64,000 nucleotides of DNA, from assembly GCA_014116815.1 (NCBI GenBank), contig JACGYV010000003.1:46354-110353 (forward strand), given 5' to 3'. Under the pieces are notes generated by a model, which was given only the letters and a program-made list of their open reading frames with translations, did no database searches and was not told the origin of the DNA. Each line of letters opens with the position of its first letter. Positions within the stretch are counted from its first letter, which is position 1. The position numbers and the translations under genes are program-made. Of the stretch, positions 17,444 through 26,727 are shown piece after piece. This DNA is from Holosporaceae bacterium 'Namur'. Its GTDB lineage: Bacteria; Pseudomonadota; Alphaproteobacteria; Rickettsiales; Midichloriaceae.

Positions 17444-18631
17444 ATGAAAGGTATATTAAATACTACTCTTACCACCAAAGAAAATAATGAATCTTTATTA
17501 AGAGACAGTGTAAGGAAAGGAGATTCGGAAGCAGTAAAATCTCTTATCAATAACGATAAACACTTAGATTTAGACATAAACACACAAGATAAAGACGGGT
17601 ATACGGCGTTAATGATTGCAGTAGAAGAAGGTAATATAGAAATAGTAACCTACTTAATACAAGAAGGTGCTGATATAAATATAACTTCTGCTGAGGGTGA
17701 AACGGCATTAATGATTGCAACCAATAATTTTGGTGATCGCCAGATTATAGATTACTCCCAGACAATACGCTACCTGATTATAAAACAATTGCTTGAAAAA
17801 GTAATTGACTATAAGAATGAAATACCGTCTTTGACAAACAGCATATTACAACGCTTTACACACGGAATAAGAGGGAATACCAATTATTTGGATTATTATG
17901 TAAATTATTATATGCAAAAAGGCCTTCTTCCTGAAGAACTGGAATTTAAGATTGTTGATGGTATAGGCGATATAAAAGCAGATAAGATTGTGTTTTGTAA
18001 TCCATTAAAAAGCCAAGTTGCTAGCTGGGCTAAAGAAATAAAAGAAAAGGGAATCATATTCGGGGTTACAAGAAATATTCTAACAGTATTACAGGAAGAA
18101 TTGAAATATAAGTTTTTGGTAAGCGAGGAAAACAAGGTTATATTACCTACCGAAAAAGCTATGAAAAAACTTGCTGATAAATGTGCAAATTGCGAATTAA
18201 CTTTTATTAAGGATCTTATAGATAATAAGATTAATGAACAAGACGGATTTGATGAAGAAAACATGCTCGAAGAAGAAAATAGAGAAGATACTAAAGATAA
18301 AGTAAAAACGGAAGCCGAAGTAAATTTTAGTGGAGAAATATTGAAATCTATAAAATTTTTTGCAAATGAAATTCAGCATAATATAACTTTATTATCAAAC
18401 AATGAACAGTCAAGCAATACAACAACGCTTTTATTAGAGGCAATAACGCAAACTAACTTTAATAAAATAATTAATAGATATATAAATGGCGAAGAAGTTA
18501 ATACAGAATATAACACAGGTGCAACTTTTATTTTTAAAGCGGCGAAGCTTGTAGTACGCAGTTCATTAAGCGAAAGGTTTGTTGAAAGGGTAAACCCTCA
18601 ATCTAATCAATCTTCAGAAATAAGCAAGTAA
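17444..18631 (+). CDS. Ankyrin-repeat protein with the shared post-ankyrin module
   Basis: Residues ~15-95 hold two to three ankyrin repeats (KDGYTALMIAVEEGNIEIVTYLIQEGADIN). Residues 116-201 hold a module that is also found in the ankyrin proteins at 40420 and 43700. It runs LLEKVIDYKNEIPSL, then a YYVNYYMQKGLLPEE helix, and closes with PLKSQVASWAKEIK. The rest (about 200-395) is helical, with an acidic stretch EENMLEEENREDTKD, and matches nothing known to me. There is no signal peptide. Such proteins are often delivered to host cells in Rickettsiales, but that is inference here. Confidence 0.85.
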   Translation: MKGILNTTLTTKENNESLLRDSVRKGDSEAVKSLINNDKHLDLDINTQDKDGYTALMIAVEEGNIEIVTYLIQEGADINITSAEGETALMIATNNFGDRQIIDYSQTIRYLIIKQLLEKVIDYKNEIPSLTNSILQRFTHGIRGNTNYLDYYVNYYMQKGLLPEELEFKIVDGIGDIKADKIVFCNPLKSQVASWAKEIKEKGIIFGVTRNILTVLQEELKYKFLVSEENKVILPTEKAMKKLADKCANCELTFIKDLIDNKINEQDGFDEENMLEEENREDTKDKVKTEAEVNFSGEILKSIKFFANEIQHNITLLSNNEQSSNTTTLLLEAITQTNFNKIINRYINGEEVNTEYNTGATFIFKAAKLVVRSSLSERFVERVNPQSNQSSEISK

Positions 18632-18763
18632 AGCAGATTAATTATTTAAAATTTTAAACAATTTTAATTTAATAATATATATTTAAAGCTTTTTCTGTTA
18701 ATTTGACTAATATTTAAATTAATGCTATTATTATATAGATAATAGCAAATTAAGTGGGGATTA

Positions 18764-19567
18764 ATGAATAATTATCAGTTAGCACAATTTAGTGCTGGAG
18801 CTTACACAAAAAATTCTTTAAAATATGAAATTAATGAATGGAAGAAGCTATTAACTTCAGATGAAGTTAGCGCCAGTAAATCCGGGTTTTTCGGCACAGC
18901 CTATATTAATGTAACAAGCAAAGAAGTAGTTATTGCCAACAGCGGCACCAACTTTAATGCCTTTGGTTTAGGATGGTTATCAAAATTTGACTTCTCGGTG
19001 CCGGTTGACTTCATAAAGGACTTATACTCCGATACACAGTTATTTTTCGGATATGTTCCAAACCAATTTACTTATGGTGCAGATAAATTTACTGATGCGG
19101 TAATTAAGCAACTCGGCAATGAGGCACATGACTATACATTCACAACTACCGGTCACTCGCTTGGTGCTGTTTTATCAAATTTAGAAAATGCTAAACTTAC
19201 ATCGTTAGGATATCAGGTTTCTTCAGTAAACATTGATAGTCCGGGCTCTAAGCCTATATTAGAGAACTATATACAAGATAATAACTTAAAGCTTGGATGC
19301 GATAACTTGGATATCACCACCTTTAATGCACCTAAACACCTTGCAAATTCGGTTCATGACGAGGTTGGTAATGTTTATGAATTTACAATGCCGTATACCG
19401 ATTCTTCCATCTTCGGCAGCATAATGGAAACCATATACAACCACCCGTTTAGAAATATTATTACCGAAGCTTTTGATAAAGATTCAGGAGATTTCAAAGA
19501 ATATAAAATGATGAATGATGAGCTTGTTTATTTTGTTGAGAATAATACGGGCTTTGAAGTTGCATAA
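18764..19567 (+). CDS. Lipase-like alpha/beta hydrolase (class 3 lipase type)
   Basis: 267 residues with the nucleophile elbow TTGHSLGAVLSNL (Ser132), the oxyanion-strand pattern VVIANSGTNFNAFG of class 3 lipases, and a probable acid residue in VNIDSPGSKP. A C-terminal His candidate is in NSVHDEVGNVYEF. Related eukaryote-like lipases act on glycerolipids. There is no N-terminal signal peptide, so it is cytosolic or exported by another route. GGGG just before the ATG is the ribosome site. It lies among accessory genes next to an ankyrin protein, which makes a host-directed role possible but unproven. Confidence 0.75.
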   Translation: MNNYQLAQFSAGAYTKNSLKYEINEWKKLLTSDEVSASKSGFFGTAYINVTSKEVVIANSGTNFNAFGLGWLSKFDFSVPVDFIKDLYSDTQLFFGYVPNQFTYGADKFTDAVIKQLGNEAHDYTFTTTGHSLGAVLSNLENAKLTSLGYQVSSVNIDSPGSKPILENYIQDNNLKLGCDNLDITTFNAPKHLANSVHDEVGNVYEFTMPYTDSSIFGSIMETIYNHPFRNIITEAFDKDSGDFKEYKMMNDELVYFVENNTGFEVA

Positions 19568-19602
19568 TTTTATTGCCTGAAAATTAAGCGTTAATTAAAC
19601 GG

Positions 19603-19630
19603 CACCCTGCTCAAAACCCGGAGCGGGGTG
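19603..19630 (+). terminator. Hairpin after the lipase-like gene
   Basis: CACCCTGCTC pairs with GAGCGGGGTG (one T-G pair) over an 8-base loop, then TTTGCTGTT. The T-run is weak, so it is a probable rather than certain terminator. Confidence 0.6.
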
Positions 19631-19784
19631 TTTGCTGTTATAAATACTATTTAAGATTTTTATTAAATTAACAGGCTAAATCTCTTAATAGATTCTTAAT
19701 ATTCTTCATTTCTTAAAAATTATCCTACCCATAGATAAAGAATTAATAATGTGCTAATGTAAAATAAAAATAAAGCATTTCATA

Positions 19785-19925
19785 ATGCGAAATAATAACA
19801 TAAAAGTTTCAGTCGATAAAAACCATGGTTATAAGCAAAGCATCTTATTTGATCGCTTAATCTGGTTATGTCAAGGTTACCTGAAAAACAAAAAAAGTGA
19901 AAAGGATATAGACCAATTTCTGTGA
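19785..19925 (+). pseudogene. N-terminal piece of the repeat protein at 19947, cut off by an in-frame TGA
   Basis: ATG at 19785 opens a 46-codon frame (begins MRNNNIKVSVDKNHGYKQ, ends KDIDQFL) that stops at TGA 19923-19925. The same frame continues with no further stop into the 548-codon protein. The likeliest reading is one gene with a nonsense change, since a single base (CGA to TGA) would create it. Readthrough cannot be excluded. Confidence 0.5.
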
Positions 19926-19946
19926 TCCGGAAATAATATTAACGTA

Positions 19947-21593
19947 TTGATGCAAATGGGACATAATGGAGATTCCCCTTTAAAAATGGTTATATTTCTT
20001 GCTTTTAGAGATATTAAAAATCCGGATGAAGCACAAGCTAAGGCAATTAAGTTACTGGATATATTGTTTCACTATACCAGGAAGCTAAGCTCTACACAAA
20101 GACGAGAGGTTCTATGTATAAGAAACAATAATGGTTATAGCTTTTTAAATGAAGCTATACAAAAGAAAGACTTAAGACTGATAAAATTCATTTTCAATAA
20201 AGTTAAACATGAACTTGGTAAAGATGCTTTGGAATATAAGAATCTAATCAGCACAAAAACTAAAGAAAATTTTACTTTACTCCATGATGCAACCAGATCA
20301 GGAGATAAAGATATAGTTGAGTTCGTATTTAAAGAAACCAAGGAATGCTTAGGCGGTGATTCTTTAGAATATAAAGAGCTGCTTAGCGCCAAAACTAAAG
20401 AAAATTTTACCTTACTGTTTTACGGGTTAACTCCGAAAGATGAAGAACTTCTTAAATTTATATCCGAAGAAATTAAGAGCGTGTTTGGCAGCAACCTTTA
20501 TGAATATAAAGATTTGCTGACAACAAGAACTAAAGAAGGTTTTAACTTGTTTCACCGAGCAGTTACAATGAATAATACTAATAGTCTTAATTTTCTTATA
20601 AAAGAATTTAAAGGGGTATTTGGAAGAAAGTTCGGTGATGTAATAGCAGAGCTGCTTAATCAACGGAATTATAAAGGGCACATTCCGCATACCCATAAAA
20701 ATAGGGAAATAAATATTTTACTTGAAACTTATAGGAAAGACAAAGAGCATATTTTTACAGAATCTAAGATCGATATTTTCTCCGGTTCTTTAATAAAAAT
20801 AAAAGGAAAAAATACTGAACTCAGTAATGCAATAAATAAGTTTAGTGCATTTTTTAAAGAACAACTTTCTATTGTAAAACAGACATACAGACTACTTTTA
20901 GATTTATATACTACAACAAATTTTATCTCGGAGAATCAACGGTTATCAACGATAAATAATTTAAAAGAAGCGACTAATAGAATTAATAAGGCTTTACATG
21001 GTAACTACACTATCCGATCAATATTAGAAATAGAGCAGTCGGAAGATGTGATCAGTAAAAATAAAAGGAAAGAAATACAGCCTGATAATAAAGTAAGTTC
21101 TTGTGAGCAACCAAAACAAAAAAAACACAGGGTTTATTTTGAAACTGCACCGAATGAAGGCATGCACCCCAAAGAGCGCTTAGAACAGGAACTTAAGAGA
21201 GAGGAAGATATGAATATATTCTTATCAGCTAAGTTTGCTTCTTATAAAAACACGGCTATAGATATACTAAGCTTAACAGAAAGGGCATTGAACACAATTA
21301 AAATTCTACTCAAATTACCTAACTTAGAGGTTGGCTCAAATAATATCTCAGTCAAAATACAGACAAGCGAAAGAAGCATGGCAAATTATGACTTATCCTC
21401 CATTCATCAATTACCGGTAGTTGCAACCGCTGATAAAGAGAAACCCGCAGCAGCTCAAATCAATCAAGTTAAAGATGATTCTATAAAAAGTCAGCATAAA
21501 GGGTTCACCGGTGACAAGGAACCTATCGGGAGGCATACTGAAGCTTTGCAAAGGGAGCAGCAACCGCCGCTACGTTATTTCTCGAGAGGATAA
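19947..21593 (+). CDS. Repeat protein of degenerate ankyrin type, function unknown
   Basis: Residues ~50-240 contain four copies of a unit of about 45 residues. The copies share LEYKNLISTKTKENFTLLHDA, LEYKELLSAKTKENFTLL and YEYKDLLTTRTKEGFNLFHRA. The TLLHDA/NLFHRA ends and the following IVEFVFKET helices are ankyrin-like. The C-terminal half is helical and hydrophilic, with a Glu/Lys-rich linker and a tail rich in Gln and Pro. The first usable codon is TTG at 19947 (ATGs at 19950 and 19956 follow), with no ribosome site. The frame extends upstream past a TGA to ATG 19785, so the real gene probably began there and this is its larger part. Confidence 0.65.
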   Translation: MMQMGHNGDSPLKMVIFLAFRDIKNPDEAQAKAIKLLDILFHYTRKLSSTQRREVLCIRNNNGYSFLNEAIQKKDLRLIKFIFNKVKHELGKDALEYKNLISTKTKENFTLLHDATRSGDKDIVEFVFKETKECLGGDSLEYKELLSAKTKENFTLLFYGLTPKDEELLKFISEEIKSVFGSNLYEYKDLLTTRTKEGFNLFHRAVTMNNTNSLNFLIKEFKGVFGRKFGDVIAELLNQRNYKGHIPHTHKNREINILLETYRKDKEHIFTESKIDIFSGSLIKIKGKNTELSNAINKFSAFFKEQLSIVKQTYRLLLDLYTTTNFISENQRLSTINNLKEATNRINKALHGNYTIRSILEIEQSEDVISKNKRKEIQPDNKVSSCEQPKQKKHRVYFETAPNEGMHPKERLEQELKREEDMNIFLSAKFASYKNTAIDILSLTERALNTIKILLKLPNLEVGSNNISVKIQTSERSMANYDLSSIHQLPVVATADKEKPAAAQINQVKDDSIKSQHKGFTGDKEPIGRHTEALQREQQPPLRYFSRG

Positions 21594-21672
21594 TTTTATA
21601 TATAAATTATCGATATTGATAATATTTAATTAGATAATATTATAGGTGTCTAGAAATTTAAGCGGATAAACT

Positions 21673-22107
21673 ATGGTTAAAATCGAACAAACACCCCTAA
21701 CCGAACAAATAAAAAATACTATTTTTAAAGGGTTTGCCGAGCATGCAATAGAACGAACCGGAATTGACGGTATAAATAATGCTATTTCCTTTGTCGCCTA
21801 TCAGGGCAATGAATTTATCGGAGCTATAGTAGTTGAGCTTTTTTGGAGTCAATTGCATATAAAATATCTTTATGTAAAGAAGGAATACAGAGGTCAAAAT
21901 CTTGGAAATCAGCTTACGGAACATGCTTTAAACTCCGGTAGGTCACATAAATGCGATTTTGCTTTTGTGGAAACTATGAGTTTTCAAGCATTGGATTTTT
22001 ATAAAAAAGTTGGATTTGAGCTTGAGTTTACCAGAGCCGGTTATGCAAAAAATACCTCATTTCATTATTTAAAAAAATATTTATTAACTATATTGTTGAG
22101 CAGGTAG
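21673..22107 (+). CDS. GNAT-family N-acetyltransferase
   Basis: 144 residues with the acetyl-CoA-binding segment LYVKKEYRGQNLGNQLTEHAL (R/Q-x-x-G-x-G/A position: RGQNLG), preceded by beta-strands around FIGAIVVELFW. It ends with SFQALDFYKKVGFE. It transfers an acetyl group from acetyl-CoA to an amine; the substrate is unknown. It lies between accessory genes and the convergent response-regulator gene. Confidence 0.85.
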   Translation: MVKIEQTPLTEQIKNTIFKGFAEHAIERTGIDGINNAISFVAYQGNEFIGAIVVELFWSQLHIKYLYVKKEYRGQNLGNQLTEHALNSGRSHKCDFAFVETMSFQALDFYKKVGFELEFTRAGYAKNTSFHYLKKYLLTILLSR

Positions 22108-22155
22108 AGCCTCAGCTCACAGATGAGGTTTATTCAGCTAAGGTTTTAGAGCCAC

Positions 22156-22530
22156 TCACCCCATTAAGCTTTTTACTTTTGAAGTCAGAATATCAAAATC
22201 TATAGGCTTTATCAAATAATCCGCCACATTTAATGCCATACCTTTTACTATATCCTGCTTCTGCCCCATTGCGCTTAAATAAATCACCGGAATACCGGCT
22301 GCCTGAGAATCAAGCATTTTTATTCTTCTGACAAACTCATATCCGGAAACTTGAGGCAAGTTTATATCGCATATAACAATCTTAGGCAAGCCTTCATGCG
22401 GTGATTGCATATAAGTTAAAGCTTCAGCCCCGTCACTGAAAGCTTTAACTTTATATCCTTCTGCTTCTAATATTTCAGTTAAATTTCTTCTAAAAACTTC
22501 TTCATCTTCAATACAAATTATATCTATCAT
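22156..22530 (-). CDS. Single-domain response regulator (receiver only)
   Basis: 124 residues forming one CheY-type receiver. Acidic pocket is EDE (8-10), phospho-acceptor Asp55 in VICDINLP, Ser86 and Lys108 in LIKPID. There is no output domain. It overlaps the upstream histidine kinase gene by 4 bases (ATGA), so the two form a translationally coupled two-component pair. With no DNA-binding domain it must signal by protein contact. Confidence 0.92.
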   Translation of the reverse strand: MIDIICIEDEEVFRRNLTEILEAEGYKVKAFSDGAEALTYMQSPHEGLPKIVICDINLPQVSGYEFVRRIKMLDSQAAGIPVIYLSAMGQKQDIVKGMALNVADYLIKPIDFDILTSKVKSLMG

Positions 22531-24026
22531 AGATCCCCCTTGAGTTTATCCTTCTGACTAAAAAAAGAAAGTATAACCTTGGTTCCCTTACCAAGCTCAC
22601 TTTCTATATTAATACTTCCGCCGTTAAATTCCATCAATTTGTGTGCTAAATATAACCCTATACCGGTACCTGAGATAGTTTTAGCATTATGTGCTCTATA
22701 AAACTTACTGAATATCTTGCCCTGGTTCTCTTTAGGAATACCAATGCCTTGATCTTCCACTATAAGAACTGAATTATTATCTTTAGCAAATAGCTTAACA
22801 ATAACTTTACTATTAGGCTTAGAAAATTTTATTGCATTGGATATTATATTAGAAAGAACCAAATATATGCTTACTTTATCAAAATATATATTATGTAAAT
22901 GCTCATCGCAGATAAATTCTAAAAGTACTTCTTCTCTAAAATTTTTAAAATTAACCGCCAGTTCTTCTAAAGTACTTTTAAGGTTGATTTCAACGGGGAA
23001 ATAGCTGCTATTTTCTTTAGCTACACTACTTTCGATCATTGAAAGCTTCATAGTATTTTCTATAAGCGTAGAAAATTTTAATATATAGTTATTAATATTT
23101 TTAATTTGCTCATCAATTTTATCTAACCTTAATCCCTCTTTAATGTTAAGTTCCTGATCATTAAACATCGGCGCAATCTTAGTGAAACCTTTAGTTGAGC
23201 AAAGCGCTTCAAAACGCTGGGTTAGCTGATTTAAAAAGGAATACATATGATTTATATTAATCTGTAATAACTTTATAGAAGAAGCAATTACAGTTAAAGG
23301 CGTTCTAAACTCATGAGAAATAATACCGATAAATTCATTTTGCAGTTCGCTATTTCTTACTTCCTGTTCTAACTTTTCGGCAAGATCTACTGCTTGTTTT
23401 TCACTCTTTTCTTTTTCTTCTATTAATTTATCAACTTCAACCCTTTTCCTTACATCTATAATCAAACCGGTTAAGTGAGTGCAATAATATAAAACTTGGG
23501 AAATAAAATCATCTATCTTTTCATCTGTTTTTTCTTTACCGGATACTTTAAATATAACTATTAAACTAAAAGTCTTATCACTATTTGCTACCGGCATAGT
23601 AATGATATTTATTAACTTATCATTCAAAACAAATTTTTTTGATAATATGGAATTAACTTTTTGATGAGCGGTAACCTCGTTAATAAATTCAGCAGTTAAG
23701 TATTCTTTACAAAGATTTTTATTATTTATATCTACAAAATATTCTCCCATAGTAAGATCAATTTCATTTTGTAAAATTTTATATATACCCATCCCCTCAA
23801 TTTTTAATAAATTTGCTAAGGTATTACACATAATGTTTGATGAGGTACGGATGTTTTCTTCTTGCCTAATCACCTCAATCAAGCTTTTTACAGTAGTTTC
23901 AAGGGCTAGAAATTCTTGTAGGTCTTGATTTGAGATATGCAATATACTCAGCTTTTTCCTAAGCCGAAAAATATAAAATGCCATAAATAGGCTAAGAAAA
24001 ACTAAGATAATTATATAATACAGCAT
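22527..24026 (-). CDS. Hybrid-free sensor histidine kinase
   Basis: One N-terminal transmembrane helix (LYYIIILVFLSLFMAFYIF) is followed by a GAF-like region (~45-190) and a coiled coil. Then come the dimerisation/phospho-acceptor motif GIISHEFRTPLTVI (His238) and an HATPase_c domain with N-box SNAIKFSKP, G1 VEDQGIGIP, F-box FSKFYRAH and G2 GTGIGLYL. A TTG at 24047 would add 7 residues; ATG 24026 is chosen because an AGGGGG sequence lies directly ahead of it. The partner is the receiver protein encoded 4 bases into its end. Signal unknown; the sensor is probably cytoplasmic. Confidence 0.9.
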   Translation of the reverse strand: MLYYIIILVFLSLFMAFYIFRLRKKLSILHISNQDLQEFLALETTVKSLIEVIRQEENIRTSSNIMCNTLANLLKIEGMGIYKILQNEIDLTMGEYFVDINNKNLCKEYLTAEFINEVTAHQKVNSILSKKFVLNDKLINIITMPVANSDKTFSLIVIFKVSGKEKTDEKIDDFISQVLYYCTHLTGLIIDVRKRVEVDKLIEEKEKSEKQAVDLAEKLEQEVRNSELQNEFIGIISHEFRTPLTVIASSIKLLQININHMYSFLNQLTQRFEALCSTKGFTKIAPMFNDQELNIKEGLRLDKIDEQIKNINNYILKFSTLIENTMKLSMIESSVAKENSSYFPVEINLKSTLEELAVNFKNFREEVLLEFICDEHLHNIYFDKVSIYLVLSNIISNAIKFSKPNSKVIVKLFAKDNNSVLIVEDQGIGIPKENQGKIFSKFYRAHNAKTISGTGIGLYLAHKLMEFNGGSINIESELGKGTKVILSFFSQKDKLKGDL

Positions 24027-24149
24027 GCTCCCCCTAACACAAAGCAAAGTGCAAGTACCCCTCTAATTTAATTTTCCACTAATTTTATAATTTTTACTAC
24101 TAAAAATATCATTTCAATACATATAGCTTATATGTAAAAAAACATATGA

Positions 24150-25217
24150 TCAGAGAACTTCTTTTACTTTCTCAATATCAACAAATATATCATCTTCCTC
24201 AACTTGATGAGGAGTAAGACCGTTGGTGGTTGTATCAACATCCTGATAACTTAATTCCATTTGCCCTGCAAGCATCTTATAAGGCTCCCTATGTCCGTCA
24301 AAAGGGTTAATCTCTACTATCTTCGTGCCCGGTTTACAAAAAACCAAGTTACTAAGGCCGGAACCGTGCGCAGCAACAATTTCTTTAGCATGATGAAATA
24401 TTACTGCCTGCTCCCTTACATGCAAATCTTCAAGAAATACTTTTTTATATCCTTGAGGTTCTAATATTTTAAAAAGCTCATCTTCATTAATGATTCTTCT
24501 TGAAAAAGCTTTACTTCTTGATACAAAAATTTTCTCAGGGAATTGCTTATTTTTATCATTTATCAGGAATTTTTCATTTAGAAAACTTATAACCCACTTC
24601 GGAAATAATTTACCTATTGCCGGTTTAACCGCTATCGAAGGAACAAGCAATTTTTCAGCTTGTATAAATTGATTTTCTTTGCCTATATATATTTTATCTT
24701 CATCTATCCCTAAAAGTCTTATTGATTCTTTTTGATACCGATACTTAATGTTATAAATATAAATTTTATCAAACGGAATTTTAGATTCCTGCAAAAGCTT
24801 AATTCTAGGCAAAACATGAAACACCCAATGATAATAGTTTTCTTCACCGTTAGACGCGATCACGGCTAAAGTACTGCCAACCTTCTTCGGCTCAGGGAAA
24901 CCTTTCTTTTTCAGTAACGGATTATCTTTTATTGCACCACCGTATTTTAAAACGGCCACATCTTCAAGTATCTCACTTCCCTCGGTTATTACCCGCCCAT
25001 CTTCAAATACATAACCGTTATTAAGAATTACTATAAATTCCTTCGGATCCGAGGTGTTAAAATCAATATACATTACATTTTTAGGGTATTTTTCTTTATA
25101 CTCTTCCAGGGTAGTGGTTTTAAGAGGTAAACTAAGCTTTCTCTTATCCTGGAAAAAATAAAAGGATGCAGCTGTAATTAATATAATACTGAGGAAGATA
25201 GCAAAACGCTGCATCAA
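24150..25217 (-). CDS. Glycosyltransferase family 61 (DUF563) protein
   Basis: 355 residues starting with a signal anchor (FAIFLSIILITAASFYFF). The GT61 pattern is visible: NYYHWVFHVLPRIKLLQES, then IFVSRSKAFSRRIINEDEL, and the late block EIVAAHGSGLSNLVFCKPG. Eukaryotic members transfer xylose or GlcNAc. In bacteria they act on cell-surface glycans. The anchor suggests an inner-membrane enzyme. It is a lone gene between gltX and the two-component pair. Confidence 0.85.
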   Translation of the reverse strand: MMQRFAIFLSIILITAASFYFFQDKRKLSLPLKTTTLEEYKEKYPKNVMYIDFNTSDPKEFIVILNNGYVFEDGRVITEGSEILEDVAVLKYGGAIKDNPLLKKKGFPEPKKVGSTLAVIASNGEENYYHWVFHVLPRIKLLQESKIPFDKIYIYNIKYRYQKESIRLLGIDEDKIYIGKENQFIQAEKLLVPSIAVKPAIGKLFPKWVISFLNEKFLINDKNKQFPEKIFVSRSKAFSRRIINEDELFKILEPQGYKKVFLEDLHVREQAVIFHHAKEIVAAHGSGLSNLVFCKPGTKIVEINPFDGHREPYKMLAGQMELSYQDVDTTTNGLTPHQVEEDDIFVDIEKVKEVL

Positions 25218-25302
25218 GCAAACCTATTTTAAATAAATAACAATAATTTATACCAATTGCTCAGATATACTAAATAAGCTTTTCTGTCAACGGTTATAAG
25301 AA

Positions 25303-26673
25303 TTAGACAACTTCTGAAATTCTGGTCAAAACTTCTTCTTTTCCTAAAATTTCAGCAACCTCATAAATACCGGGCGCAGCAAAAGTCCCGATCACCCCCG
25401 CCCTCAACAGCTGCATTATAAGAGTAGGCTTGACTCCCTCGGTTGCTGCAAATTCACTGCATTTTTTTTCCAGTTCTTCTTTTGTCCACGACAAAATGTT
25501 TTTAAGTAGAGGTAATAATTTTGATATAACCTGTCTACCCTCATCATTTAAGACTTTACTTGATCTTTCATCCAAAGGTTTCGACTTACTTATATAAATT
25601 TTAGCTCCTTCTTTAAGCTCATTTAAAGTTTTAGCACGAACTTTTAATCCCGGCATGCCGCTTAAAATTCGCTTTGCATATATATCATCCAATAAAATAC
25701 CAAGCGCAGGTGAAATTAATTTTAATAGCTCATTATCATCGGAATTTGCTATATAATAAGCATTAATTGAATCTAACTTATCAAAATCAAACCTTGAGGG
25801 GGATTTACCTAAACCTTCTACATCAAATAATTCAATTGCTTTTTGCTCGGAAAATATTTCATCATCACCGTGGCTCCAACCTAAACGCAGTAAATAATTT
25901 TTTAAAGCCTCAGGTAAATATCCCATTTCTCTATAAGCTTGCACCCCTAATGCTCCATGGCGTTTAGAAAGTTTAGCACCGTCAGAACCATTGATAAGCG
26001 GAATATGAGCATATTTAGGCACCGGCCAACCCATTGCTTCTATAATCTGCTTTTGTCTGAAAGTATTAGTGAAGTGGTCATCTCCTCTAATTACATGATT
26101 TACCTGCATGTCAAAATCATCTACGACGACGGCCAGCATATAGGTAGGACTACCGTCGGATCTAAGCAGAACCATATCATCAAGCTCAGCGTTTTGCACA
26201 ACCACCTTTCCTCTCACAAAATCCTCTACGACAGTTTCCCCGCTCCTACTTGCTTTTAATCTGATTACGGGTTTAACTCCTGCGGGCGCTTCACTTTCAT
26301 CCTTATCACGCCAGGAGCTTTGAAACTTTTGATTCGGGTTTTTCTCTCTAAATTCCGCAATCTCTTCAGGCGACGAATAACAATAATAAGCTTTCCCCAT
26401 ATTTAAAAGCTTATAAGCAACTTCTCTATGCCTTTCCTCATTTTTTGATTGAAATACTAATTCCCGATTCCAACCCAGTCCCAACCATTTCATGCCGTCG
26501 ATGATTGCATCAATTGCCTCATCAGTTGATCTTTCTTTATCGGTATCTTCAATCCTCAGTAAAAATTCTCCGCCCTTATGTTTAGCATATAACCAGTTAA
26601 ATAAAGCCGTTCTTGCACTTCCGATATGCAAAAACCCTGTAGGAGACGGAGCAAATCGAGTTATAACTTTCAT
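25303..26673 (-). CDS. gltX: Glutamate--tRNA ligase
   Basis: Class I synthetase with ITRFAPSPTGFLHIGSARTALFNWL (HIGH-type motif HIGS) at the N-terminus and KLSKRHGAL (KMSKS-type motif) in the middle. It charges tRNA-Glu, and often tRNA-Gln in bacteria that use the GatCAB route. Rickettsiales commonly carry two GltX paralogs; only one is in the window. The open frame reaches 26706 by a non-ATG codon, but ATG 26673 starts exactly at the conserved MKVITRFAPSP, so it is used as the start (456 aa). Confidence 0.95.
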   Translation of the reverse strand: MKVITRFAPSPTGFLHIGSARTALFNWLYAKHKGGEFLLRIEDTDKERSTDEAIDAIIDGMKWLGLGWNRELVFQSKNEERHREVAYKLLNMGKAYYCYSSPEEIAEFREKNPNQKFQSSWRDKDESEAPAGVKPVIRLKASRSGETVVEDFVRGKVVVQNAELDDMVLLRSDGSPTYMLAVVVDDFDMQVNHVIRGDDHFTNTFRQKQIIEAMGWPVPKYAHIPLINGSDGAKLSKRHGALGVQAYREMGYLPEALKNYLLRLGWSHGDDEIFSEQKAIELFDVEGLGKSPSRFDFDKLDSINAYYIANSDDNELLKLISPALGILLDDIYAKRILSGMPGLKVRAKTLNELKEGAKIYISKSKPLDERSSKVLNDEGRQVISKLLPLLKNILSWTKEELEKKCSEFAATEGVKPTLIMQLLRAGVIGTFAAPGIYEVAEILGKEEVLTRISEVV

Positions 26674-26727
26674 GAATACTATTATATTTTTTAAGAAATA
26701 TAACATATAAATTAGTAAAATGAAAGG

